This document shows positions 9,472 to 18,448 of a stretch of 64,000 nucleotides of DNA, piece after piece. The stretch covers positions 3,264,700 through 3,328,699 of the forward strand of contig NZ_CP011382.1 of the NCBI RefSeq assembly GCF_000734895.2. The letters run 5' to 3'. The position numbers were made by a program, and so were the translations under genes. This DNA is from Calothrix sp. 336/3. GTDB lineage: Bacteria; Cyanobacteriota; Cyanobacteriia; Cyanobacteriales; Nostocaceae. The notes below the pieces were generated by a model. The model had not been told where the DNA came from. It saw only the letters and a program-made list of their open reading frames with translations, and searched no databases. Position 1 is the first letter of the stretch. The number at the start of each line of letters is the position of its first letter.

Positions 9472-9498
9472 GGGGCGGAAAATTATATTTTCCACCCC
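9472..9498. terminator. Terminator hairpin between cpcD2 and cpcL
   Basis: GGGG-C-GGAAAAT (9472-9483) pairs with ATTTTCC-A-CCCC (9487-9498) around a 3-base loop, with one mismatch. It lies 35 bases after cpcD2 and 36 bases before the stop of the convergent cpcL, so it may serve both. Confidence 0.65.
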
Positions 9499-9533
9499 TA
9501 CTTTATGCATATATCATGCACATATTGTGTAAA

Positions 9534-10262
9534 TTAGTAGGGACTAATTTTTGGCAGCACACCAAGTATTGGTAGCAAATAGGCACAGGCAGTTAAAACC
9601 ACAATCGAAACCCCTAGCCAGAGAACCAAATCTCCCTCAGAACTACGTAGGAAGGATTTTAAGTTAAATGGCTTCCGTTGCTGAGCTAGGAGGACTTTGT
9701 CACGATAGTCAGTACCGTAACGTGCCATCCGCTCAAAGGGTAATTCACCCTGGTTGCGTTGGGGTAAAATCCGTCGCCGTTGGTAGGGAACCGTATTGTC
9801 ACCAAAGTTGTTGTTATATTCGTGGCTATTTAGCAAATCATTAATAAAACCTGATAGTCCTTTTGTTGCCAGAACTATCGACCAAGCAAGTTTTTCTCGC
9901 TCATTATAAATTGTTCTTCCCAACACTCGCTGTACACAGAGTTCCACAAACCGATAATTGTTATTAGCATCATAATTCAACCGTCGGAAGGAATCAGATA
10001 AAACTAACCCCCGAATAAAATCTTTCACAGTAATCTGTCTTGCCCTCAGTTGAGATTCTAGGAAGGTTTGGCGATTACTAGACAGCATCTGCTGTTCATG
10101 AAATATTTGCCGATAGGCTGCAACAATTAAACCATCTATTTCAGTGGCGGATAGCAGGTTCTCGGTTGTGTAAACTCTGGGCTGTTCATCACCAGGTATC
10201 TCAAAGCTGATGACGCGCTGATTTTGGGATGAGGGGGCATACTCCAACAAAGGAATTGACAT
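9534..10262 (-). CDS. cpcL: Membrane-anchored CpcG-type linker (CpcL), first copy
   Basis: 242 residues: PBS-linker domain (about 20-160, with [17 protein letters not shown] and [20 protein letters not shown]), then the CpcG block [18 protein letters not shown], then one hydrophobic helix at about 212-236. The C-terminal membrane segment marks CpcL (CpcG2), which ties core-less phycocyanin rods to the thylakoid membrane and photosystem I; core-attaching CpcG (30636-31385) lacks it. The gene converges on the cpc2 operon and has an inverted repeat 53 bases before its start. A second CpcL lies at 25958-26713; the two differ mostly after the linker domain. Confidence 0.85.
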   Translation of the reverse strand: MSIPLLEYAPSSQNQRVISFEIPGDEQPRVYTTENLLSATEIDGLIVAAYRQIFHEQQMLSSNRQTFLESQLRARQITVKDFIRGLVLSDSFRRLNYDANNNYRFVELCVQRVLGRTIYNEREKLAWSIVLATKGLSGFINDLLNSHEYNNNFGDNTVPYQRRRILPQRNQGELPFERMARYGTDYRDKVLLAQQRKPFNLKSFLRSSEGDLVLWLGVSIVVLTACAYLLPILGVLPKISPY

Positions 10263-10314
10263 AATAAATACCTCTATGATGTGAAGAATTCACCTGAAAA
10301 ATTCCGCCATTGTG

Positions 10315-10335
10315 ATCGAGTCAATCCCACTCGAT
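10315..10335. promoter_or_regulatory. Inverted repeat upstream of cpcL (possible operator)
   Basis: Perfect 7-base arms ATCGAGT (10315-10321) and ACTCGAT (10329-10335) around 7 bases. A related half-site TTGAGTCA lies at 10351-10358. It is 53 bases upstream of the cpcL start (minus strand) in a 411-base gap (10263-10673), so it is placed as an operator would be. No CcaR G-box or L box was seen here. The binding protein is unknown. Confidence 0.4.
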
Positions 10336-10673
10336 GAGCGTAAATTTTCATTGAGTCAGGATATATAGCAATTTACAGTTATGGATGGATGAGAAAAGTA
10401 ACTAATCATCAAAAACTGCTACCAAGGGACTGAAAAATCTTTCCCCTGCTAGAATTGCTATCCATATACGGAACTCAAAATTCAGAATACGCCCCTGTGA
10501 AAATTTCGCCCTTTGATTTGCGATAGAAAGTAGTAATTCGTAACATCTATCCTGGAAAGTAGGGCACAAGTTGTATATTTTATTTATGTCTGAGTCTATA
10601 AGCCGAAATTTTATACTGAAATCCTCAATAATCACATAATTGAGTGATTCTATCCTATTCATAGCTATGCTCT

Positions 10674-12002
10674 ATGCAACGTCGGCAAATCCTCCAACTT
10701 CTACCTTTTTCTCTAACCCTTTGGACTTCGACTGTTTATGGTGCAAATCAGCCGGAAGATATTGTCAAATTATTTGATATGGCTGCTTCAAAACATAGAC
10801 GAGAACTGGGTAATTTGTGGCAAATGAGGGGTACTCCACGGATTCGTCTCTCTAATGTTTCTTCTCAAAGTATTGCTCGAGTATTAGCGATCGCCCCAAC
10901 AAACAGTTCAGAATTAACCTACCCTCGCCATACCTGTGTTTTATTTTACTCATACGACAAAGATAATCTCCAGACTTGGCTCCTTAAAGACAGTGGTATA
11001 GAGGCATATCATCGGCAAACAATATCAAAGGATACACTAACTGAGGCAATTACAGCCTTAAGAAATTCCCTAAATGTTGATACCTTGCAACGCTCTCGCA
11101 TGGCTCGTCCCAAGAGAGCTAATCAAATTCTACCTTTGGCTAATGATAATCATACAAGGGTATCCTGCGATCGCGCCATTAGTGATTTGACTCAAATTTT
11201 ATTACCTACTCCCATCGCACAGGCGATCGCCACTGCTAGACATCTAATTCTTGTGCCAACCCTGGACATCGGTACAGTTCCCTATGCTATCCTCCAACCA
11301 TTCCCAGACAAATCATTTCTGATTGAGCAAATGTCAATTTCCATTGCTCCCAGCTTATTTGATATTGGACAAACCTTACATACATGGATGGCAAGAAGGG
11401 TGTTTAAATCTCCGTTAATTATAGGCAATCCTTATATCCCACCAAGTATTTATTGGTCAGTTCCACCCTTACCGGGAGCAGAAGAAGAAGCTCAGGCTAT
11501 TGCCAAAATCCTCAATGAACCTCCGTTGATTGGTAAAGAAGCCACAAAAACCGAGATTTTATCAAGAGTTACCCAAGCTAGTCTACTTTACATTGCCACC
11601 CATGGCGTTGCTAGTACGCACAGTCCCCTATCTGAAAGTTTTCTGATGTTATCAGCAGATAAAATTGAGAAGGGTTGGTGGACTGCAAAAGAAATTCAAA
11701 GTTTAAAACTCAATGCTAGCATTGCCATACTCAGCGCCTGTCAAACCGGCTTAGGGCAAGCCCATGATGCAGGTATTATCGGACTGTCACGGGCATTCCA
11801 AATCGCTGGAGTTCCACGAGTTGTGATGAGTTTGTGGAGTGTTGACGATCAAGCAACTAATAAGTTGATGCAGACATTTGTGAAACACCTAGAAACCCAT
11901 ATTCCTGCTGAAGCGTTAAGACAGGCAATGTTAGAAGCAAAACAACAATATGCAGATCCATCCCAATGGGCATCTTTTGTGATTTTTGGTACTCCCAGAT
12001 AA
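10674..12002 (+). CDS. Secreted CHAT-domain (caspase-like) protease
   Basis: 442 residues. Residues 1-24 look like a signal peptide (MQRRQILQLLPFSLTLWTSTVYG). A CHAT domain occupies about 185-442, with the catalytic pair His310 (YIATHG) and Cys356 (LSACQTGLG), and the typical VVMSLWSVDDQAT strand. CHAT proteins are caspase/separase-related cysteine peptidases common in filamentous cyanobacteria. The region between (25-180) has no recognised domain. A cryptic tail-less form without TPR repeats; the target is unknown. Being between cpcL and the phycoerythrin genes may be chance. Confidence 0.82.
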   Translation: MQRRQILQLLPFSLTLWTSTVYGANQPEDIVKLFDMAASKHRRELGNLWQMRGTPRIRLSNVSSQSIARVLAIAPTNSSELTYPRHTCVLFYSYDKDNLQTWLLKDSGIEAYHRQTISKDTLTEAITALRNSLNVDTLQRSRMARPKRANQILPLANDNHTRVSCDRAISDLTQILLPTPIAQAIATARHLILVPTLDIGTVPYAILQPFPDKSFLIEQMSISIAPSLFDIGQTLHTWMARRVFKSPLIIGNPYIPPSIYWSVPPLPGAEEEAQAIAKILNEPPLIGKEATKTEILSRVTQASLLYIATHGVASTHSPLSESFLMLSADKIEKGWWTAKEIQSLKLNASIAILSACQTGLGQAHDAGIIGLSRAFQIAGVPRVVMSLWSVDDQATNKLMQTFVKHLETHIPAEALRQAMLEAKQQYADPSQWASFVIFGTPR

Positions 12003-12155
12003 TACTAATTATCTCAAATAAAGCTACGTGAGTTCTAGCCAGCGATTAAAAATTGCCGCCTAATAGCTGAAGTCGTCTACAAGAGGACTGATAGCAAAGG
12101 ATTCAAGAGGAGACCTCAAACTTGTATTATTCGGCAAGATTGGGAATAGTTAATA

Positions 12156-12710
12156 TTATTTCCCGTACCAAAATGCCAGGGGATTCTCCGTTGCACGGCA
12201 ATCTGGATAAAAACGGAGATTGGATTCTCTGTCAGGTTGCCAAGTTAGAGGTGGAATTCCCAATCCTAAACACAAGTGAGCGAGCGATCGCGCAAATTGT
12301 TCATGATGTCCAGGATAACCCGCATGAGCATGGGCATATTCATGAACAACCAGCAACAGCCAGTCTTCTGGTACTACCCTGCCCACATCAATGAGAATCG
12401 TAATGGGATTGGTTTGCAAATTACACAGAGCATCAATTCCCAAGGATTGAGCTAGGGGAGCAGCAAAAATTTCAATTGCAGGCTGTTCCCAGGGATGGAA
12501 ACAGCTGTGACAAGCTTGAAGATACTTTTCCAGTTGCTGATTCACCCCGTCAATATGCTCACCAATCCAGATACACAGAGGAATACGCTTGTCGATATCC
12601 TCAACTACATCTATCATCTCTGCGTTCAGAGCTAGACTACGAACTCCATAGAGGTAGTCTAACCCCCTGGCAAAGGGGTCGGTACTGGTGGTGACGATTA
12701 ATTTAGCCAC
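12156..12710 (-). CDS. Putative zinc metallopeptidase (HExxH) coupled to CpcS
   Basis: About 184 residues from a GTG at 12710 that overlaps the end of the upstream lyase gene (GTG within GGTGGCTAA). The motif HEYAH (His123/His127 in this numbering) followed by AHAGYPGHHEQF is a zinc-peptidase site with extra histidines. A longer frame to 12824 would overlap the lyase by 122 bases and its N terminus looks unrelated, so the GTG is preferred; no clear ribosome site is seen, which fits translational coupling. Family not recognised beyond the motif. Its substrate is unknown; a link to phycobiliprotein assembly is inferred from coupling only. Confidence 0.65.
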   Translation of the reverse strand: MAKLIVTTSTDPFARGLDYLYGVRSLALNAEMIDVVEDIDKRIPLCIWIGEHIDGVNQQLEKYLQACHSCFHPWEQPAIEIFAAPLAQSLGIDALCNLQTNPITILIDVGRVVPEDWLLLVVHEYAHAHAGYPGHHEQFARSLAHLCLGLGIPPLTWQPDRESNLRFYPDCRATENPLAFWYGK

Positions 12711-13296
12711 CAAAGAAGGAGATATATTTCGTCGGTTCAACGGTATCGGGAATTGGCTCAGGGTTGGGAGCGTCATCGGCAATCCGAAATTCCGTGCAGA
12801 ATGTGGCAGTACTAAAACCTCCAAACCTTTTTACAGTACTACTTCTCATCCGAATCCCTGGACCGACAAACCAGAATCTTTCAATGGAACTCATGGTTTC
12901 ATATTCCGTGGTCAAAACTAAAGCGTCCTTCTCATCCATGTGATATTGTCCTGCCACTGGAACAATTTCCGCATAGCCCCGTTCCCGCAACAGTGAACCT
13001 TGACGGGGATTCTCTGCATCCGGAATCAGGGAAAAGACTGTCGAACCTTCATGGTTTTCATCATCCCTATCCCATCCCATTGCCCCTTGCCAGGAAACAA
13101 AAGCTCCACCGATCGCCAGCTTGGGGTCAACCTGATGAATATGGCATATTTCAATCACTTGGGGATGATCCGCAGCCAGAGCTTGTACTTGGATATTAGA
13201 TTCACCTGCTTCCGAGCGCTTGAAGGCAAGATGGTGGGTTGTGCGCTGCGATCGCCACTTTCCAGTACTTAGTTGAAAAAACTCCATCGCATCCAT
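12703..13296 (-). CDS. cpcS: CpcS/CpeS-family phycobiliprotein lyase
   Basis: 197 residues with the S-type lyase (lipocalin-like) signature: an N terminus FFQLSTGKWRSQRTTHHLAFKRSE, and core motifs YETMSSIERFWFVGPGIRMRSS and RFGGFSTATFCTEFRI (about residues 132-171). S-type lyases attach bilins to the Cys82-equivalent of alpha or beta subunits. It is divergent from cpeB with 299 bases between, so a role with phycoerythrin is plausible; which of the CpcS/CpeS subgroups it belongs to was not decided. Its 3' end overlaps the peptidase gene by 8 bases. Confidence 0.85.
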   Translation of the reverse strand: MDAMEFFQLSTGKWRSQRTTHHLAFKRSEAGESNIQVQALAADHPQVIEICHIHQVDPKLAIGGAFVSWQGAMGWDRDDENHEGSTVFSLIPDAENPRQGSLLRERGYAEIVPVAGQYHMDEKDALVLTTEYETMSSIERFWFVGPGIRMRSSTVKRFGGFSTATFCTEFRIADDAPNPEPIPDTVEPTKYISFFGG

Positions 13297-13574
13297 AACT
13301 TAACGGTTCACTCCCAAAAATATTCAAGACCCCTATACTCATGAGTTATTATAGCGGACTTACTATCCCCCAACTTCAGCCTAGTTTTGGGCAAATCCAC
13401 CTGAAATCTTCTATGTATAGCCGTTCTCAAACAACCTAGAGATTTTCCTCGGTATAGAAATATTTCTGCACTGTTAAGGATTATTACTTTGTTTCTCATA
13501 ACTGAGACTGAGACAACCATCATCTTTTATGTTCTATATTGTCTGGTTCAAGAAACAGACACCTTTACAGATAA

Positions 13575-14150
<576 letters not shown>

Positions 14151-14212
14151 TTGATTGCTCAACAAAATTGCCATCTAACACAGTTAACATTAAAGCCTTT
14201 TGGGAGATTTAA

Positions 14213-14710
<498 letters not shown>

Positions 14711-14756
14711 TTCAGTTATCACCTTGGTGATTTGCTGAATGGGGTAAGATTTACCC
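14711..14756 (+). terminator. Tandem hairpins between cpeA and cpeY
   Basis: The first hairpin has TTCAG...CTGAA outer arms (14711-14715, 14735-14739) around ATCAC-CTTG-GTGAT. The second is a perfect GGGTAA-GAT-TTACCC (14742-14756). No long T-run follows. The pair probably stops or protects most cpeBA transcripts, with some read-through into cpeYZ. Confidence 0.6.
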
Positions 14757-14905
14757 TGCAAACCTAGGGGTTCTTGGCTCTTTGCTTTGCCTGTTGAAGG
14801 TTGAGTAATGGTAGAGAATCTCTGGGTTTGTTTTGTTTTAAACTGATAATTAATTGTGATGAATTTGGTTGCAGGAGCCGTAGCTTGAGGCTAACGGCTA
14901 AATTT

Positions 14906-16201
14906 ATGGATAAACGCTTTTTTAATTTCTTTAATCTGACAGAAGATGAGGCGATCGCCCTCCTAGATACACCACCGGAAGAATTGAGCGAGGATGATTC
15001 CCGCTATGTTGCAGCTTCCCATCTAGTCAATTTTCCTACGGAGCGTTCCATTCAGGCGCTAATCCGGGCAGTGCAGCAAACTAACCCCGCACTAGACAAC
15101 CGCATCGTCCGGAGAAAGTCCGTAGAAACCCTAGGGCGATTACAAGCGACTGATGCCTTGTCAGTAATTCACTCCTGTTTAGGTGAGGAAGATTGCTACC
15201 TGGTAGAAAATTCTGTATGGGCAATCGGGGAAATTGGTACTCAAAACCCCGATATTCTCGAAGATATCGCCCAATTACTAGACAAACCTAAACAAACCTA
15301 TAGAGTAATTATTCATACACTCACAAAATTCAATTATCAGCCCGCCCTAGAACGAATTCGTCAATTTGTAGATGATGTCGATCCACCCACAGCCAGTGCA
15401 GCCATTGCCGCAGTTTGCCGCTTGAGTGGGGACTACTCCCAGATGGCTAAGGTGGTGGGGATGTTGCAACACCCCAATGTCCTAGGGCGACGTTTGTGTA
15501 TTCAAGATTTGATGGATGCTAATTACTACGATGCCATTCCCTCCATCGCCCGGTGTCCCGTATCCCTAGTCTTTCGGCTGCGAGGCATCCGAACACTAGG
15601 AGAAAGTGGCATCTCTGCCGGGGTAATTACCTTTGCCAATATTCAGCCCTATTTGGAGCAGACGTTATTCGATCACCCCCAAGATTTGGCTTTGGTGCAT
15701 AGCTACTCAAGCCTTCCCGATCTACCAACATTGATTCGGGGTTTGTATGAAACAGACTTTGGGCGTTGTTATTTAGCAAGCAAAACCATCTTAGAACATT
15801 ACCCAGAAGCCGCTCCAGAAGCTCTGTTTGCCACCTACGCCGCAGAAGCTAACAATGACTATGGTGCCCATTTCCATGTGATGAAGCTATTTGGTTGGCT
15901 AAAACACGCACCAGCCTACGATTTACTAGTGGAAGCTCTGCACAACAAACAACCACAGTTTCAAAAATCACGGGCGGCGGCGGCGATCGCTCTGGGTGAG
16001 CTGGGTAATCCCCAGGCAATTCCGGAATTACACAGCTGTCTAGATAGCCCCATCTGGGATTTAAAATATGCCACCTTGATGGCACTAGAAAAGCTTGGTG
16101 ATTCCAGTGCTTATCAGAAATTGGCTCAGGATGATGATTGGTTGGTGCGAGGCAAAGCTCAATCCTGGCAACAACAACAATTTATGAGTGTTGAGTCCTA
16201 A
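14906..16201 (+). CDS. cpeY: Phycoerythrobilin lyase for alpha-phycoerythrin Cys82
   Basis: 431 residues from ATG 14906 (MDKRFFNFFNLTEDEAIALL), the normal CpeY start; a longer frame from 14801 adds 35 unlike residues. It is an E/F-clan HEAT-repeat lyase with repeats from about residue 50 (NRIVRRKSVETLGRLQATDAL) to the end (AAAAIALGELGNPQAIPELHSCLDSPIWDLKYATLMALEKLGD). CpeY attaches phycoerythrobilin to Cys82 of CpeA; CpeZ raises its efficiency. It is in the cpeBA-cpeY-cpeZ series, 195 bases after cpeA. Confidence 0.92.
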   Translation: MDKRFFNFFNLTEDEAIALLDTPPEELSEDDSRYVAASHLVNFPTERSIQALIRAVQQTNPALDNRIVRRKSVETLGRLQATDALSVIHSCLGEEDCYLVENSVWAIGEIGTQNPDILEDIAQLLDKPKQTYRVIIHTLTKFNYQPALERIRQFVDDVDPPTASAAIAAVCRLSGDYSQMAKVVGMLQHPNVLGRRLCIQDLMDANYYDAIPSIARCPVSLVFRLRGIRTLGESGISAGVITFANIQPYLEQTLFDHPQDLALVHSYSSLPDLPTLIRGLYETDFGRCYLASKTILEHYPEAAPEALFATYAAEANNDYGAHFHVMKLFGWLKHAPAYDLLVEALHNKQPQFQKSRAAAAIALGELGNPQAIPELHSCLDSPIWDLKYATLMALEKLGDSSAYQKLAQDDDWLVRGKAQSWQQQQFMSVES

Positions 16202-16214
16202 ATTCTCCAACTAT

Positions 16215-16232
16215 TTGCACATCATTTGCACA
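16215..16232 (+). promoter_or_regulatory. Perfect L box between cpeY and cpeZ
   Basis: TTGCACA-TCAT-TTGCACA matches the RcaC-binding L box at all 14 fixed positions. It begins 14 bases after the cpeY stop and ends 21 bases before the cpeZ ATG. A TTAAAT hexamer follows at 16237-16242. It is a better match than the element of the cpc2 operon. RcaC binding here, and whether it drives or blocks cpeZ, is inference. Confidence 0.75.
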
Positions 16233-16253
16233 TTCATTAAATACAACTCTGGT

Positions 16254-16868
16254 ATGTCTACAGAAGAACTATTCCAACAACTTAAACATCCTAACCCCCA
16301 CCTTCGCGATCAAGCCATGTGGGCGTTGGCAGAGAATCCCGACGAGACAACTATTCCTCGTTTGATGAGCATTCTCGATGAAGAAGATACCACCTATCGC
16401 CGAGCCGCCGTCAAAGCCCTAGGGGCGATCGGTCCCGATGCCGTCAATCCCCTGGTGACAGCCCTCCTACACAGTGAGAATGTGACTGTACGTGGAAGTG
16501 CGGCAAAAGCCCTAGCCCAGGTTGCCATTAACCATCCAGATGTTCCCTTTGCCGAAGAAGGTGTTCAAGGTTTAAAGACTGCCCTCAATGACCCCAATCC
16601 TGTTGTACACATTGCTGCGGTGATGGCACTGGGTGAGATTGGCTCTCCCGTTGTCGATGTCTTAATTGAGGCATTACAAACCACAGATAATCCGGCTCTA
16701 GGTATTTCCCTAGTTAATGCCCTTGCATCCATTGGAGATGATCGAGGTGTAGAGGTACTGACATCCTTGATTCAGGATGAATCTACCGATTCCTACGTCC
16801 GAGAATCTGCCACCAGCGCCTTGTCTCGTCTGGAAATGACAGTTAAGTTTCAAAGGGGAGAAAAATAA
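16254..16868 (+). CDS. cpeZ: Chaperone-like phycoerythrin lyase partner CpeZ
   Basis: 204 residues from ATG 16254 (MSTEELFQQLKHPNPHLRDQ). A longer frame from 16188 would overlap cpeY and run through the L box, so it is rejected. It is an E/F-clan protein made of HEAT repeats (for example YRRAAVKALGAIGPDAVNPL and VHIAAVMALGEIGSPVVDVL). CpeZ aids CpeY in loading CpeA and stabilises phycoerythrin subunits. Only 52 bases separate it from cpeY, most of them taken by the L box. Confidence 0.92.
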   Translation: MSTEELFQQLKHPNPHLRDQAMWALAENPDETTIPRLMSILDEEDTTYRRAAVKALGAIGPDAVNPLVTALLHSENVTVRGSAAKALAQVAINHPDVPFAEEGVQGLKTALNDPNPVVHIAAVMALGEIGSPVVDVLIEALQTTDNPALGISLVNALASIGDDRGVEVLTSLIQDESTDSYVRESATSALSRLEMTVKFQRGEK

Positions 16869-17029
16869 ATAGGTAACAGCTGACGGGGAAGAAAAAAATC
16901 TGTTTGTACAATATCAAGAGGCTTTGCATAAATGCCAGATGATTTTGCGTCTACAGAATGACAAATCATCTCTAAAATCAGCAACACCTATCAAGATAAA
17001 CCCCAGAAAAGTTTTTCCCCCTGATCATC

Positions 17030-17182
17030 GTGAACCTTAAAACCGATAAAGACAAACCACAAACTACCACCAGTACTGATATCTCGTCAGAAACAGAAAA
17101 AATTCTTTGTCCTCACTGTCAACGTACAGCTACCAACGGCATCAAATGTAAGGGAATTTGTGTAGCTGACAGCGATTATTAG
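17030..17182 (+). CDS. Small zinc-ribbon-like conserved protein
   Basis: 50 residues from a GTG at 17030. The N-terminal half is Lys/Thr/Ser rich and the C terminus reads CPHCQRTATNGIKCKGICV, with four cysteines in two CxxC-like pairs (CPHC and CKGIC), followed by a short acidic end. It resembles tiny cysteine-pair proteins seen in cyanobacterial genomes. The cysteine spacing suggests zinc binding. It lies between cpeZ and a methyltransferase on the same strand. Function unknown. Confidence 0.6.
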   Translation: MNLKTDKDKPQTTTSTDISSETEKILCPHCQRTATNGIKCKGICVADSDY

Positions 17183-17235
17183 TTATTGGGTCTTGCCACA
17201 GGGTATGATCAGTAACGAATTAATGTTCTTCAGCC

Positions 17236-18438
17236 ATGTCAGATTCCCAAAGCATTAGCGCCGCAGTTGCCAAACTCTACAACACCTATCCATTTCCGCC
17301 AGAACCTTTATTAGACGAACCACCTCCAGGTTATAACTGGCGTTGGAATTGGTTGGCAGCCTATAACTTTTGTACTGGGCAAAAACCCCATAAAAGTAAT
17401 CCTCGTATTCTCGATGCTGGTTGTGGAACGGGGGTAGGAACAGAGTATTTAGTGCATCTGAATCCTGAGGCGGCTGTGGTGGCAATTGACTTGAGTTCTG
17501 GAGCCTTAGGTGTAGCCCAAGAACGTTGTCAAAAATCAGGGGCGACAAGGGTAGAATTTCATCACCTGAGTTTGTTTGATGTTGAACAAATTCCGGGAGA
17601 GTTTGATTTAATTAACTCCGTAGGAGTACTACACCATACCCCCGATCCGATTCGCGGAATTCAAGCCCTAGCCAAAAAGCTTGCCCCTGGTGGGATTATG
17701 CACATTTTTGTCTATGGTGAATTGGGGCGTTGGGAAATTAAGTTAATGCAAGAGGCGATCGCCCTCCTCCAAGGTGAAAAACGCGGTGATTATAGTGATG
17801 GTGTAGCCGTGGGACGGCAAATTTTTGCTTCCTTACCAGAAGATAACCGCCTGCGCAAACGGGAACAGGAACGTTGGTCATGGGAAAATCAACGGGATGC
17901 TTACTTTGCAGATATGTATGTTCATCCCCAGGAAATTACCTACAATATCAATAGTTTATTTGAATTAATTGATGCATCTGGTTTAGAATTTATTGGTTTT
18001 TCTAATCCCCAGATTTGGAAATTGGAGCGATTACTAAGCCAAGCACCAGAATTGATGGAGCGCACAAAAAACTTGAGCGATCGCCAACTGTACCGCTTAA
18101 TTGAACTGCTCGACCCCTCCATGATTACTCACTACGAATTCTTTTTAGGGCGTAATCCCCTGCCAAAACCAGATTGGACATCAGATAATCAACTACTAAC
18201 AGCCATTCCCGAACCCAGTCCCTGCATCGAAGGTTGGCGCAATGGGCGACAATTTTTTAACCATGATTATCAAGTTGTTAATCTCAGTGAGAGTGAGTGG
18301 CAGTTTCTCCTCGCCTGTGATGGTAATCAAACCACACAGAAAAGCGTCCAGGAAATTCTACAGCAAACTGGTGCAAGTTTAGAAGATGCGCGATCGCTGC
18401 AAAAACAGCAAATTATTCTTCTGGCTAGCAAAATCTAG
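17236..18438 (+). CDS. Class I SAM-dependent methyltransferase
   Basis: 400 residues. The N-terminal region opens with KLYNTYPFPPEPLLDEPPPGYNWRW, then a Rossmann methyltransferase domain (about 45-180) with motif I ILDAGCGTGVGTEYL, motif II VAIDLSSGALGVA and FDLINSVGVLHHTPDP. The C-terminal third (about 280-400) is a different, helical segment. The N-terminal YPFPP block occurs in a cyanobacterial methyltransferase group of unknown substrate. No operon partner is obvious; the small zinc-ribbon gene is 53 bases upstream. Confidence 0.85.
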   Translation: MSDSQSISAAVAKLYNTYPFPPEPLLDEPPPGYNWRWNWLAAYNFCTGQKPHKSNPRILDAGCGTGVGTEYLVHLNPEAAVVAIDLSSGALGVAQERCQKSGATRVEFHHLSLFDVEQIPGEFDLINSVGVLHHTPDPIRGIQALAKKLAPGGIMHIFVYGELGRWEIKLMQEAIALLQGEKRGDYSDGVAVGRQIFASLPEDNRLRKREQERWSWENQRDAYFADMYVHPQEITYNINSLFELIDASGLEFIGFSNPQIWKLERLLSQAPELMERTKNLSDRQLYRLIELLDPSMITHYEFFLGRNPLPKPDWTSDNQLLTAIPEPSPCIEGWRNGRQFFNHDYQVVNLSESEWQFLLACDGNQTTQKSVQEILQQTGASLEDARSLQKQQIILLASKI

Positions 18439-18448
18439 TAATAAAATA

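Noticed and set aside
9505..9522. ATGCATA-TATC-ATGCACA, an 11-base period like an L box
   Set aside because: Several mismatches from TTGCACA, and it lies between the 3' ends of convergent genes, not at a promoter.
12122..12394. 90-residue frame on the plus strand
   Set aside because: It lies opposite the zinc peptidase gene and has no family features.
16188..16253. Upstream extension of cpeZ from an earlier ATG
   Set aside because: It overlaps the cpeY end and the L box, and the added residues do not match CpeZ.
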